The notes beneath the pieces are model-generated. The model worked only from the letters and a program-made list of their open reading frames with translations. It searched no databases and had not been told where the DNA came from. A program made the position numbers and the translations under genes. 64,000 nucleotides of DNA from Agrocybe praecox (lineage: Eukaryota > Basidiomycota > Agaricomycetes > Agaricales > Agrocybaceae), in NCBI GenBank assembly GCA_964017145.1, contig OZ024843.1, forward strand, positions 1,169,001-1,233,000. The letters run 5' to 3'. Each line of letters begins with the position of its first letter. Position 1 is the first letter of the stretch. Below are positions 11,304 through 26,388 of the stretch, piece by piece.

Positions 11304-14300
11304 CTAGGAAGAGGCGCATCGCGGTTTATGGATTTTCCAATGGGCTTTTTGGCAGGACCGAGAACAATATTTGATCTTCTTGCACGAGCCACAATTTAGG
11401 AGCGTCGGATTTCCTGGACCGCGGCAGCTAGCACACCGAGATTCCGATAGGTCAGAGCTTGTTGTAGAGTCCTCAAGGTCCGTATTATTCATTTTAGTCT
11501 TTTCCTCGAATTCCTTCGTCATTGAAGACATCGAGTCTTCCATGAACGAAAACGTAAAGAGAGGACATATGGCAACGCGTGTAGCTTGCGAATGAAGCCT
11601 CTTCCATTCCTGCATGGTTCCAAAGGCGCCGAGATCTTTGCCTTTTCCACAGCTACAGAGAAGACTAGCGACCGAACTTTCCAATGTCGGGACCGGAACG
11701 CCATTTCTAATATATTCGCATTCCGAAGTATGCTTCCAAGTCCTGCAGCGTTCAGCAAGGACAGGTAGAAGCTTCTTCCAAAGCCGCGTTTCGTCGTCAT
11801 CGGTTCGAATTTGGAGTACCGGCAAATCCATGAGCTTCTGAATCAGAGGCCTCACGCTTCCCATCATACTATCGTGCAGCGGAACAACACAAGCATCGAC
11901 GATGACGGTATGCGAAGAAAGGTCAAGTTTGATATCGTTGACAAAAATTAACAACCAAATGCCGACACCGTTTGTGAAATTCGAAAGTCCATATACTTTG
12001 GGGCGATATTGGGGATCATCGAATCCAGAATATTTAAGGAATATTGTACCTATTGATTCCTTCAGGTTTACGACGACGCCGTGATCTTCCATGTCCGTCT
12101 TTTTTTGTCTTTCCTTTTCGGAATCCGACAGCATCATACCCAGATGGATTGACAGCCATTGCAGCTTGCTTTTTGGGATAGGAAATTTTAAAGAAGGAAG
12201 CACATCGATGTTGATGTAGTGAATATTGGAAATGTTGATCTTGTCCTTATTGAAGAATGAGGGAAACGGATCGAGCGAGACGTTCGACGTGTCTTGGAAA
12301 TCTACCCGGATAGGGGCTTCAATCTGATAGTATTTCTGTCAGTATTGTCGATACCGAATACCTGTCATGATTCAGCTTACCTCGACATAGGATGATTTTC
12401 GGGCTATCCTGGTTTTGATTTGATCCACTTTGATAGGGAAAGGATATACGAATCGCTTGCGGAAGTCTGTGAAAGAAACCTGCAGAGCGACATCGGACAC
12501 AGGTTGAGAAGTAACAGAAGCGCCAGCGGATAAAGACCTTGCGGCATCAGTTTCCTTTACTGTTTCGCGAACGGATATATGGGTGACCTTTCGGCCAGTC
12601 TTATCGAAATTTAATGACGTCTGACTGGATGTCTGAGTGCTTCTGACGAGATTCGAAGTTGACAAATTTCGACGACGTTCGACTTCGCCAACATTATTTG
12701 GCCGATGACGGACGACATATAAATGGTTTTTATCCGTCAAGTTGGTAGAAAAGACAGTCATCTCCAGTCCGAATATAGGCGCGAACAGCATAGCACTGGA
12801 AGGAGTGGATCGTATGTGAAAACCGATGACGATACTCTTCGGATCGTATCTTAGCAAGATCCAGGAATTCATGTAGAATGTGACTATCAAGGACGAATTT
12901 CCCCGCCAAGCCGAGTTATCTGCATGTATGTCGATTGCTGGTTCGCCGGATTGGCAGGAAACCTGCAAATCTCCAAAGCCTGGCTGGATAGACGGATGCA
13001 CGCTATGTCCTTGAGGCGTTCTGACTTCACATTGCAAGATCGGTGTCCCAATTGCGTCGCTGTCAATAGCCTCGAGCCGCTTCAATTTGGCACGAGGAAC
13101 TTTCAACACGATGCAAACGATGGGCGGAATATCTTTCCACCCCACAAAGAGTCCAGACGGGTCGGGCAAACTTTTAAGAAAGTTTGGTCGGAAGGTATCC
13201 AACGAGTCAAACAACCCTCGCAGGTAAAGTTGGCATGCAAGGTCCTGATAGTTATTCATCCCCACCGGCATCGTCCTGTCGGCAACAATTAGGTCGTGAA
13301 ATTTATCCATAACCCGAGTCCAATCAACTTGAACTCTTTCTCTGACGAATGCAAAAAATGTCGCAAGGCTGCTGCGAACATAGTGAATATTAGTTAGCGA
13401 ATCTAACTTGTTGATTCGGGGGCCTGCGAAGCTGTTGCTCCAATTTTCGTCAGAAAACATTTCCTGGTACACCCCAAAGAGAAATTGGGCCAAATCGTTT
13501 GGTTCGCATATCAGCAGTCTTGGGTCGGAGTCCGGCTCAAACACACGGGACGGGTCGAGGGGGTACTTCCATGAAAGTGGTTCAAGAAGTTGACCTGTGG
13601 TTATGCCCGCAGCCAAGATTTCGTGTTTGTTAGAAAAGGTGGTAAAATGAGATAAATGAAGAGCTGGAGCAACCCCAAGGAAAATAGAAAGAGAAGGTAT
13701 ATCAGCAAGTCCCTTGCTCGACAATCCAGATGTGGCGATTCCAGTTCTAGAGGAATTGACAAGAGTATCTGTATGCAAGATAGAGCTCGGTCCTTTGCGT
13801 AGAAGTGGCACTGTGACGAGAAGAATATTTAATAATCCGACGTGGTCGGTCAAGTTCGATGTTTCGATGACATTGTAGATAAGGGGTGCCCTGGCTGTGT
13901 TGGGATCATATTCATCTGGGTCGAGGTTTATTTGATTGTTTCCCCAAGGAAGAGTGTAGACGCCGGTCTGTGTCAACTTTCCTCGTCCACATGCGTAGAG
14001 TGCATGACAAAATGCTAAGGATTCCCCTAAGAAGAATCGAATGACAAATTTGGGTGAGCCAACGGGCAATATCCTATCCTTGAAGGATGAGCACCACGAC
14101 GAGAATTGATTGACGGCCGTTTCGACTTCCTTCTCGTAAGTACCCAAGGAGGCCGTTTCTGTGCCTCGAATGGAGGCGTAAGCAGGGGCGATGAAGAAGC
14201 AGCTGAGAGGATCTGTGCCGTAGTGGACATTGAACGTCTTGCCAGCCTGACAATAAGCGAAAGTGGGATTTAATTGTGGGGTAGATGTCACTTGGGATGG

Positions 14301-15061
14301 CTTCGATGATATAACGCCTGTCTCCCAAAATTTGTCCCTATGTTTACCCACATTTGGCGCAAATTCGAAGGCAAGGGGTCCAGCGGATCGTGGTGAACCT
14401 GAACCACCATATTCTTTCCGGATGCGTTTCATATTGACGAGAAAGGATGATTTTATGGCGTTTTTCTCTGCGGCTGAGGAGCGATCATGTTCGAGATAGA
14501 AATTCCAATGTCGTTTGACTTCTTCAAGGGTGTGTTCAGTGCAGAACTTGATGTGACCGCCATATTTCGAATTATTCCAAGTTTGCATATCGGAAGAAGC
14601 ACGGATGAGTACCCGACATTGTTCGAGAAGTATGTGGTACGACTTGTCATCGAGGAAGATATTATAAAAAATCGACCAAGCATGGTTATGCGAGACTCCG
14701 TCAATAATCATTGCCAAAAGGAGAGTATTCCGTGCTAAATATTTTGATGAGATTGGGAAATCGATTTTCTGCCCGAAGTATATCATACCTAGTATGGCTG
14801 GTTCCCAGTCGCAGCAGGTGAAATCCATTTCTCTGTATTCTGGGGAATTATTAGGATAGCTTGTTCTAGTCATATCAAGAATCGCTTACTGGGTGCGTGG
14901 TCCGCGTAAATAGTATAGAGAATACTTCTCGGATCACCGCACGCAAGGAGAAGAATATCCGCGTTTTCCTCTGAGGATAGCTGGCGAGTGAAGCATACCG
15001 GTGGTGTGTTGCCAATTGGATAAAAAAATGTTTTTTTGGGCCAGAGAACCGGATGTGCCAT
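11304..15061 (-). CDS. DUF4470 and MYND zinc-finger protein
   Basis: Three exons: 14890-15061, 12381-14839 and 11304-12323 (introns of 50 and 57 nt, phases 1 and 0), giving 1,216 aa. Residues about 12-110 form a DUF4470 domain (YPIGNTPP, LLLACGDPRSILYTIYADH, CCDWEPA), which in fungi is typically the N-terminus of MYND-finger proteins. The last 43 residues are a MYND zinc finger: CxxC, then CxxC, YCSRSCQ and HWxxHxxxC are all present. The middle, about 1,000 residues, is family-specific without a domain I can name. Such proteins are expanded in agaricomycetes and their molecular role is unknown; MYND fingers usually bind proline-rich partners. It is divergent from cullin-1 across a 589-bp promoter region. 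A broken partial copy lies 0.7 kb downstream. Confidence 0.88.
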
Positions 15062-15650
15062 TGTAATGATTGGTGGAGTCGTTCAGGAAAGAGTTCAGAC
15101 CTAAGAGACCTGAACAGAAGATTCTGGCATATATATCCCACAAGTCCTGGACATGAAACAAGGGTACAGAGTTTCTTTGACACATCCTTTCCGTAGAGAA
15201 CATCGATAAGGGCACGGTGCCATCTGATAGACGCTCAAGAACACCGCCTTCAAAAAGAACGTTTCCATAAGTCTAGACCAACCAACAACAAATTTATACA
15301 TTCGAAGCGAGGACTGACTGTATATAATGTCGCGCTGGCTCGTTACGTAGACTCCGCAACGGGTCCCCGGGACAAAGTTGAAGATTTGCCTCTTTCATTA
15401 CTCTTTTCCTCAACCTCATGGCCTAGCAGGATTTAACTGGGATTTCTCGATATTTCTCGGGTTTGACAATAATTTGTAGAATAATCTGCATGGTAGACGT
15501 GGTCCATGGATGAAGGTGCAAGCTCAAGCCCGGCGAGTCACGACGCAATGCGCGGCGCGTGGGACAAGCGTGGCGGTACCCGTTGCAATAAAGTACCGCC
15601 AATTTGCATCACGTAACCCTACTTGTTTTCTTACCTTTCCCTTCACCATC
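15062..15650. promoter_or_regulatory. Shared upstream region of MYND gene and cullin-1
   Basis: The two genes start on opposite strands 589 bp apart. Contains a pyrimidine-rich stretch (CTTTCATTACTCTTTTCC at about 15393) and TTACCTTTCCCTTCACC just before the cullin ATG. No element identified with certainty. Confidence 0.5.
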
Positions 15651-18413
<2,763 letters not shown>

Positions 18414-18741
18414 TATTTTCGTCAGAGATAGACAGGACAACAGCCAGTTGGAGCAGATTATCTTTTTCAACACAATAACAGGGGGTGACATAATAATTAC
18501 CATTCATTTTTCCTCCTTGCACAATCTAATCGAACGCACGCATCAATCATTTGTCGACTACTATTCCACCCACTTCCCCTCTGTACTATAGATCGCACGC
18601 TTTCCATGCACCAAACAATAGAAAAAATGTTAATCCCTCAACTTCCTGGGGCAGAAGTGCACCATTGGTCAGCCGAAGGAAGTTGCCATGCGTTGTGAGA
18701 GACGTCAATGACAAAAGAAATATAGGGTACATAGTCTACAC
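18414..18741. other. Convergent 3' intergenic region
   Basis: 3' flanks of cullin-1 and the U5 40K gene. No further gene seen. Confidence 0.6.
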
Positions 18742-20186
18742 TTATACATCAAGACCAGCTTCAACTTCACCCATTATCATGGTGCCATCTTTGCTACCAG
18801 TGAGGACTAGAATGGTATATTGTCAATGAGCTGGACAAGTCAAGAAAAAGAAAAAAATCAAACGCACTAATAGGTTCTTTGGGGTGGAAATCGGTGGCTG
18901 TCACTGTGCCTTTGTGGCCTGGAAGCTGTGGCAAAACGCGCGAATGTCAGACACTTATATATCCCAGACGATAAATGAGAATTCCAACGAACTTTGTACA
19001 AAATTTTGCCACTTTCCACATCCCAAATACAGACCATGCGATCAGCACCGCCCACCGCGACGCGTTTTCCGCCGTCGTCTTTACTCCACGAGCCTCTCAG
19101 AAGGGTGTTTTCGAAACCGGCTGGCGCACCCTGCAGGACACGGTGTATCCTATTCGGGGATGGAGAGAAGGGACGGACGTCCCAAACGAAGGTTTGTGAT
19201 GAGAATGAAGGGGAGAGGAGGAAGTTTCCGTTGGGTGACAGGGCTAGCGACGTAGGTGTGTCTGAGAGTCCTAGCAGGGTCGAAACTTGTTCGTTTTTGC
19301 GGATGTCAAAAATCTGTTGTTGAAAGTGAGTATGATAGTGAATAGCTTTCCGGTATGAGAAATGGACAAGCACATACGTGGACTTCGTTGTCTATAGCCC
19401 CAGCATAGATAGTGTTTCCGTCCGCACTCCAACAAACAGAAGTAACAGGGCATCCAACTTTAAGAGTCGCCTGAGCCTCCTTCCTCGCATCTTCACCTCC
19501 TTCCCAGATCTTCACGGTCCCGTCGTCGGAAGCAGTAGCGATGAGTTCTGTCCCAGACCCGCCAGCCATCGACCGGTCAAGTGCGTTGATGATTTCGCGG
19601 TGAGCGCTTATTTTCTTGACGCGTTTGCCTGTATCGAGGTCCATCATGCCGAGTGTGTGGTCTGCAGAGACGAAGTAGATGAGAGGGGAGTAAAGAGACC
19701 ATTGGAGATCGAGAATAGGCGCTTTGGCTAAGCTGGTGCCGTGCCCGTAATTCGTGGTTGGGGAGTATGTAGTCCAGAGTGCTGCGAGATATTACAATGA
19801 GAAACGGGATACTGGGATGGTATGCGGCCTTCTTTACTCACATATACTCCTGTCCGTTGAGCAAGCTGCAATCTTCTGCCCTGTGGGGTCGAATCGACAG
19901 CTCGTAATTTCACCCTTACATTTCAAAATACGCGTGTCAATAAACGATATTTACGAGCAATAAGTCCTGAATGAAAGCGACATACCGCATGTGCTCCAGC
20001 AAGACTCATGATAGGCGCTTCGAGATGGCTCGTTCGTTGCACCGTTCGGATAAGTCCTTTATTCCGTTCATCTTTACCGGAAGAAATGGCAATCTGGTTT
20101 GAAGGTGGAGGGGTGGCCTTGGCTCTTTTCATGACGATACCAGCTCCTGGACCGGACGGGGGCGGAGAATGACTTCTTTTCGACAT
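18742..20186 (-). CDS. U5 snRNP 40 kDa WD40 protein
   Basis: Six exons: 19986-20186, 19842-19914, 19378-19781, 18993-19313, 18868-18925 and 18742-18806, with phases consistent, giving 373 aa. The start chosen is the ATG of MSKRSHSPPPSGPG. After a Pro/Ser/Lys-rich N-terminus, HLEAPIMSLAGAHAGEITSC opens a WD40 propeller that fills the rest of the protein (DDGTVKIWEG, ADRMVCIWDVESGKILYKLP, FHPKEPIILTGSKDG, end MIMGEVEAGL). This is the arrangement of SNRNP40 (fission yeast Spf38), the U5 particle subunit near Prp8 in the spliceosome. Divergent from the GST gene. Confidence 0.93.
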
Positions 20187-20458
20187 TTTCGTGTTTTGAG
20201 AGGGTCGAACGGTATAAGGGGTATGGGGGAAAGTGAGTGCTGGATCACTGAGTTTGTTAAAGTGAACGCGCAGAGTTTCAAGCGAAGGACTTGCCACATA
20301 GATCCAAATACGACCCCGTGGGAAGAATAAAGATAAGATTAGATGTTGTGCCTTATGAGCTTATCAGTTCAGTGACATCAGCTCTCCTTTGAATTCCAGT
20401 CCTTGTTCACACAAGGCTTGCACCACCACTATACGATAAATCACACTGAGTTACAACT
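20187..20458. promoter_or_regulatory. Short divergent promoter, U5-40K and GST
   Basis: The 272 bp between two opposite starts must hold both promoters. No specific motif is claimed. Confidence 0.5.
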
Positions 20459-21660
20459 ATGGCGGCCAATAAAGCAGATTCAGGCAGAAAATATCACACC
20501 GAGTGTACGGGTGATGCTCTGGCAACAGTCAAAGCTCATGAGAAAGATGAAGATATCACCCTCTTTGGGAGCTGCTTCTGCCCTTTCGTCCAGAGAGTAT
20601 GGGTGGCCTTTGAGATATTAGGAATACAATATAAAGTACGACAAAGTTTTTATGTATTATTTTATTAAACTGATTTACATGTGCAGTATTGTAAGATCCA
20701 GTATTGATGCGACAGACGAGACGTTTATAATGACTCGCGCATAGACGAAGTCGACCCGTATAAGAAACCTAAAGAACTTTTAGAAGTTTCCCCGAAGGGT
20801 CTGGTACCAGGACTGAGGTTCAACCGATACAATCCACCTCGATCCCTCAACGAAAGCACAGTCATCCTCGACTTCTTGGAAGAGTGAGTCTGCTGGGAAG
20901 TTCAAATCATCAATCTGTATCTGAAGGACACCTCAAAGCCTCGCAGCTAGCACAACGATGCGAAGCATCCTTCCATCCATAACAAATCCATGTGGGTATT
21001 CATTCTGATCTTTTGCTACTGCCAAACATAAACGTGCGTCAAGATGCTCGAGGTTTGGTGCGACTTCAAGCAGATCACGTCAGCCGGAGCCTTGTACCCG
21101 CGTTTTATCGATATTTACAGGCGCAGGATGAAGTTAAACAAATTGAAGCTGGAAAGGAGTTTCATGCAAGCCTTGAAGGATTGGTATCCTTGCTTGAGCG
21201 GGCTGAGCGGGAAATACTCGCTCCCGGTGGAACATTCGGCGAGGGTGAAGCCAAATTGCAACGTAAAGGGCTCGGAGTATGGGTGCCTGGCGAAACGGAC
21301 CTGGGATGGGCAGATGTCATGGCTGGACCTTGTGAGTGTCAAGACGGTGATACACCCAGCAAATAACCTTTTGTCCTTTCTGTAGGGTTGTACAGAGCCA
21401 AGGTGGTTTTAACCCATTATCGGGGATTCCAATTGCCACAGGGCGAAAGATTCAACGGGTGGTTAATGCGCCTGTTTGAGCACCCAGCATTCAAGGCTAC
21501 ATGCAGCACGGAGCAGCTGTACCTCGATAGCTACGAGAGGTAAATTTGCGCGCACAATTCCCCGCCTGGTCTAATTTTGTGTATCACCAGGTATGCGTTC
21601 AACAGGCCCAACACAAGCATGGTGGCAACAGCAATCAACGAAGGCAGAGGGCTACCTTGA
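20459..21660 (+). CDS. Omega-like glutathione S-transferase
   Basis: Seven exons: 20459-20635, 20687-20690 (a 4-nt microexon), 20745-20883, 20951-20991, 21044-21331, 21386-21539 and 21591-21660; 290 aa. The thioredoxin-fold half has GSCFCPFVQRVWVAFE, with the Cys-Pro-Phe of omega/dehydroascorbate-reductase type GSTs at Cys41. It continues EVDPYKKPKELLEVSPKGLV and the glutathione-binding NESTVILDFLE. The helical half reads ARGLVRLQADHVSRSLVPAF and ends TSMVATAINEGRGLP. Predicted cytosolic thiol transferase or reductase. The microexon TATT is needed to keep the reading frame with conserved YYEVDPYKKP; see findings. Confidence 0.92.
20687..20690 (+). other. Four-nucleotide microexon of the GST gene
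   Basis: TATT is flanked by a 51-nt intron (GTACGA...GTGCAG, with ACTGAT branch-like site) and a 54-nt intron (GTAAGA...GCATAG, with ATGACT branch-like site). It completes Tyr-Tyr before EVDPYKKP. An alternative single intron from GTTTTT at 20646 would give KVRQNEVDP instead. Confidence 0.7.
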
Positions 21661-22093
21661 GACAAATAAGATATTGATAGTAGTGTAAAGTAAAGTACTA
21701 AAAGAAATGGTGTGAGATTCGACTTAGCATGTTCCACGTGGGATTCGGAAGTTGGCGGATATGTGGTGTGATTTCAAAGACAGGCCTTTTGGTTTCTTTC
21801 CATCCTCGTCGCTTGCGTACGAGTCGTCGCCGCTATCAGTCGACGGCCTTGGCTTATCTGATATTTCGCGAGTAAGACGTTTGGAACGAATCATTTACCC
21901 CTCACGCACCACCGGCACCAATCTATTTTCACTCTTCCGACCTATTTCCACACACAAGACAGTGCACCTGTTCTAATCACAGACTTTCTCTCTCATTGTC
22001 TTTCTTTTCTTTCCATCTACATCGACTTTTGAATCACGCCATATCTACCACAGACAATATACCACCACATTCACTCAGGTCACTAGGCTCACA
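21661..22093. promoter_or_regulatory. GST 3' flank and promoter of the SH3-SAM-PH gene
   Basis: The last 130 bp before the ATG at 22094 is pyrimidine-rich (TTTCTCTCTCATTGTCTTTC near 21985), a common feature of basidiomycete promoters and 5'UTRs. Confidence 0.5.
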
Positions 22094-25000
22094 ATGCCGG
22101 AATATGTTTATGCTTTACATGATTTTCTGCCCGAGCATGAGGACGAAGTATCTTTCCATGCGGGAGAAAGAATAGAAGTTGTGGAGAAGGATGATCTCTA
22201 CGGAGATGGCTGGTGGCAGGTATGGCTAGTTTCTGATCATTGAATTGGCTCAATTGACGAAGGGACCTTTTAGGGACGAAATCTAACTGGTAAAGTCGGC
22301 CTTTTCCCAGTCAGCTATACTGCACCTGCACCACCGGCTACGACAACCGTCTCTCAGACCCCACAATCCTCGTCTGCCAGCAACGATGAAGAACCGAGCA
22401 CAGTAGACTCTAGTTCAACCAAGACCGGGCTACAGACCCTCGCCGAAGAGTCAGAATCAGGCACCCCTCCAGCGCCCGACATTGTGTCTCCAGTCCCCAA
22501 GCAACCTCCTGCTACGTTTCTCAATGGAGAAGGTTATGAAAGCGACTTTGGTCATGAAGATGACGCATCACTTCATGTCGGATCAATGCCCGACAATGAA
22601 GTGATGAAGGCGACGATGACTGATGTCCAGAAGGCTATTGAACAACTTGGAAGGGGTGTTGGGCAGGAAGATGGGGATGGTGCGAGGAGCTTTAGCTTTG
22701 CCAGCACTCGGGAAGGGGACACCGAGACTGATACCGATTTCGACCTCAGTGATATTGATGGTGGACCGGATGATGCTAATGGCGAGGACTGGCACAAAAA
22801 TGCTAGGATGAGGTTGGCGGCAAAGGCCAGCAGAGCAATAGCAGAAGCCGAGAAGCTAGAAGCTATGTTGGCCAACAATGAATCATCTAGTTCTCGGCGG
22901 GCTGTCGCTCCTCCCATCGAGGTCGAACTCAGCGATGAGAGCGAGGACGAGGGAGATTTCACACGGTCAAGCAAGTTCCAGAGACACCATCCATATATTT
23001 TGGAAGAAGACGAGAACGAAGAAGCCGAAGCGGAATCTATTCCTAGTCATGGAAAGGAATCGTCTGCGACTGAGACCGAGACGCAGAGATCTTCAACCGT
23101 CGAAAACCAAGTAATTGTACCACCTAAAGACGAATCCGAGCTTCCAACAGCTACTGCAGTACAACAATCTTTCCCCGTATTTTCTCTACCCCCACAACAG
23201 CCCCAGCCAGAACCCCCTGTCGTTGTTGCACAACCGACTATAACTGTCGCAGAAGAACGACCTGTCTCACCGGCGAAGGAAATATACCAAACTCCTCCTT
23301 CACCTCCGCCGGTAGAAGCTGTACGTTCTTCCTCCCCAACACCCTCTCAGGAACAGAAACGGAGTAGCGCACCCGTTATTAAAGAGACAGCAGTAACGAA
23401 TGGACTTCCTTCGCCCTCTGCATCATCACATTTTAATAATGCTGTAAATTCAAAACATAACAGCATCGTTTCATCTTCGTCTGCTCCTGCAATGACCGCT
23501 CCTGCTGGACCTTCTTTACATTACTCACTTTCGACTACTTCTACTCTCAAGAAGACACATCCATCAGAGTGGACACTAGAAGAGGTTATCGATTGGTTGA
23601 AGAGCAAAGGATTCGACCAGGATGTACGCGACAAGTTTATTGGTAAATCATTTACATGTTCTTTTCTTGCAGGATCAATTACTAATGCTTTTTGTTCACC
23701 TTTAGAACAAGAAATTACAGGCGACGTCCTCCTCGAACTTGACGCCAATTTACTCAAAACGGAAATCGGTATAATGGCCTTTGGGAAGCGTGTACGCATT
23801 GCGAATGCGATTGCTGAGCTTCGGCGGCCACCTTCCGTGGAGTACTTTGACAACCACGCTTCCTCTGGCCACCCTTCGCCGTCTCCCTTGCAGTTGCAAC
23901 ATTCAAACAGTCATTCGCGTACCCAAAGCCAGAGTCACAGCCATAACTCATACCTGGCGACCATTAATGGCATTCCGCCTCAAGGATACTCTCAAAGCAT
24001 CCAAAGCTCACTGGGAAGTCCAATGGGCCTACCACCAAATGGATACTATGCCACGAACCAATTCGAACCAGTGCAAGAGATCCCTGTTCCTTCCCATATT
24101 TCCGAGAGTGGAATTTCCACCATGGCTGCTGCCACTGCTGCAACGGTTGCTGGTCTCGGAATCGGAATGCCTTCCACTTTGGCACCTGATTCGGTATGAT
24201 GATTTTTGCTCTTTTATCTCGCACGTTTGCTGATCTGGCTTCGTTTTGCAGCGAACACGTGCAGGACACTTATTACCGTCTCCCAGCGATGGTGCTCTGA
24301 AGGATACTGCAGTCAAATCGGCATTGTTACCAAAGGCAGACGAAGAAGATCGTGGACATATGAGCGACGTATGTTCCCATAAATAACTCTTTATTGACAT
24401 TTGATGAACGTATCATTATAGGGAGAAATTGCACCTACGGCTACAAGCATGCGTCGTCGATTATTCGGTCGCTCGCAGGACTCGACTCAATCCTTCAATG
24501 CTGCGAACAGACAATCCCCTCTTCCTTCTCCTAGTCTAGAGGCGCACTCCGAGGAACTAACGAAGAAGAACAGCGTCAGTTCCAACAAAAAGGAAAAAAC
24601 CAAGGACAAGGAAACTACGGGCCGCGACTCATCTAGCATTAGTAGCAGTCGTCATACGCGAGCTAAACGAAGCGTCGATGGCAGCAAACCTAGTGACAGA
24701 TTGAGTATCTTCGGTGCAACATTTAGCAATTCTCTGAGTGGCAAGAGCAGGAAGCCGCCTCCTGTGTATGTCTAGCATGCTCTTTTCCCATTATATATTG
24801 TCAATTAACCTTTTTGTCGTCGTTATAGTGCGAATGGTGAAGACCACTCACACGACAGGACTAACAAGTTCAGCTTACCGAGGTTGACTGGCACGAGCAT
24901 GCGCAAGTCGAGTTCACACCGTCCGACTACGCCTAGTCCTAAGGAAGTTGGACTGGGACATGATTCGTCTGCTAAGGAACAAGAGAAAGAAGCACCCAAG

Positions 25001-26388
25001 AACGGCAATACTCTACGCAAGAGGACTGTTTCGGCTCCTCATCATCCTGCGGGCGTCGTATCCACTTCGCCGACAACTGCGACGGAATCGGAAACTGTTG
25101 CTAACGCCAATGGTAACACCGGACTTATCAAGCAAGGTCAGAACATTTGGGACCAAATTGGCGAACCGGACCATACTGGGTGGATGAGGAAGAAAGGCGA
25201 TAGGTATAATACCTGGAAACTGCGTTACTTCATTCTTAAAGGCCCGCACTTGTACGTCTTGAGGAGTAACAGCAAGACTGTAAGCGCGTTTCTTCCTTCA
25301 ACTTTATGAGTACTGATAAGTTTGCTTTCCAGGAAACCAAGATTAAGGTTTATATTCATATCGTCGGTTACAAAGTAACTGTGGATGAAAATGTTGATCC
25401 TGGACGTTATGGATTTCGCATTGATCATGATCACGACAAGACCCACTACTTTAGCTCTGAAGAAAAGACTACCATCCGCGATTGGATGAAAGCGATCATG
25501 AAAGCCACGATTGGGAGAGATTACTCGAGTAAGTGGTTTTTAAACTTTTAAATTTATTGTAGGCCTAAGCTTTGATGACGTTTAGAACCTGTTGTTTCTT
25601 CATGTAATATTCCGACGATTCCTCTGGTTGTTGCTCAAGCGATGAATCCAGCTCCGCGTCCTCCATCTCCTACTGCTCGTGATGCTACGCAGAAAGCACT
25701 GCGGCGCGAAAACCCTGATCAATTATCTAGTCGGGATGCACGTGTCCTCATGGGTCTCAATAGTAGCGACGGAAGGGACGAGAGGACGCGTCTGGATTCG
25801 TTCTTCCAGGAACCCGCAGCACCTGCAGCACCTGCGGATCCCCAATCTCCCACGCAGAAACGAATCAATGCCCCTCCTAGACCATCGAGAGAAATGAGAC
25901 GGTCGGCCTCCCAAAGAGTGTCTGTAAGCCAAAATTTTGATGCATTATGAAGTTATATTCATTGAAAATTTCAGGTAAATGTTGTAGACGAGACTTTGAT
26001 TAAGTGGGCCAACACGCACTTGCCGGACAACCTTCAGATTACGGACCCCTCTGGCTCTCTTTGTGGTGGTTTGGGTTTACTGCGACTCGCTGAGTCAATC
26101 AAAGGCCGCCCATCTTCACCGCCTGTGCCCGACTCTGCATTCCCAACCGACCCCAACGATGATAAGCTCGATGGTCTTTTCAGGCTCTTCGACTTCTTAT
26201 TGGACAACGATGTTAAGATGGGTAGCGTTAGCATAAATGACGTCCGGCAAGGCAAGCGAGACAAGATTCTGCAGTTGTTACGCGCCCTTAAGGCCTGGGA
26301 AGACAAGAGGAAAGCAATAGCGAATACCATCGCGAGAGGCTCGATCCCAACGAATGCTGGGTTCATGCTCCCTGTTGTCATCTCGTAA
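22094..26388 (+). CDS. SH3-SAM-PH polarity scaffold (Boi1/Boi2/Pob1 type)
   Basis: Nine exons: 22094-22219, 22274-23642, 23706-24193, 24252-24368, 24422-24765, 24829-25279, 25333-25528, 25586-25923 and 25975-26388; 1,280 aa. The N-terminal SH3 domain (residues 4-60) has YVYALHDF, WWQGR and GLFPVSY. An acidic Ser/Pro-rich linker follows. SAM (about 470-540) reads WTLEEVIDWLKSKGFD and EQEITGDVLLELDANLLKTE. PH (about 925-1030) reads TGWMRKKGDRYNTWKLRYF. SH3-SAM-PH is the order in yeast Boi1/2 and fission yeast Pob1, plasma-membrane scaffolds linking Cdc42, formin and exocyst during polar growth. The last ~120 residues (LIKWANTHLP...SINDVRQGKRDKILQLLRAL) look like a calponin-homology fold. The 63-nt intron 23643-23705 is a multiple of three without a stop, so retention would add 21 residues inside the SAM domain. 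Confidence 0.92.

Noticed and set aside
22573..22974. Minus-strand 133-codon frame
   Set aside because: Shadow of the Asp/Glu/Ser-rich coding region of the SH3-SAM-PH gene.
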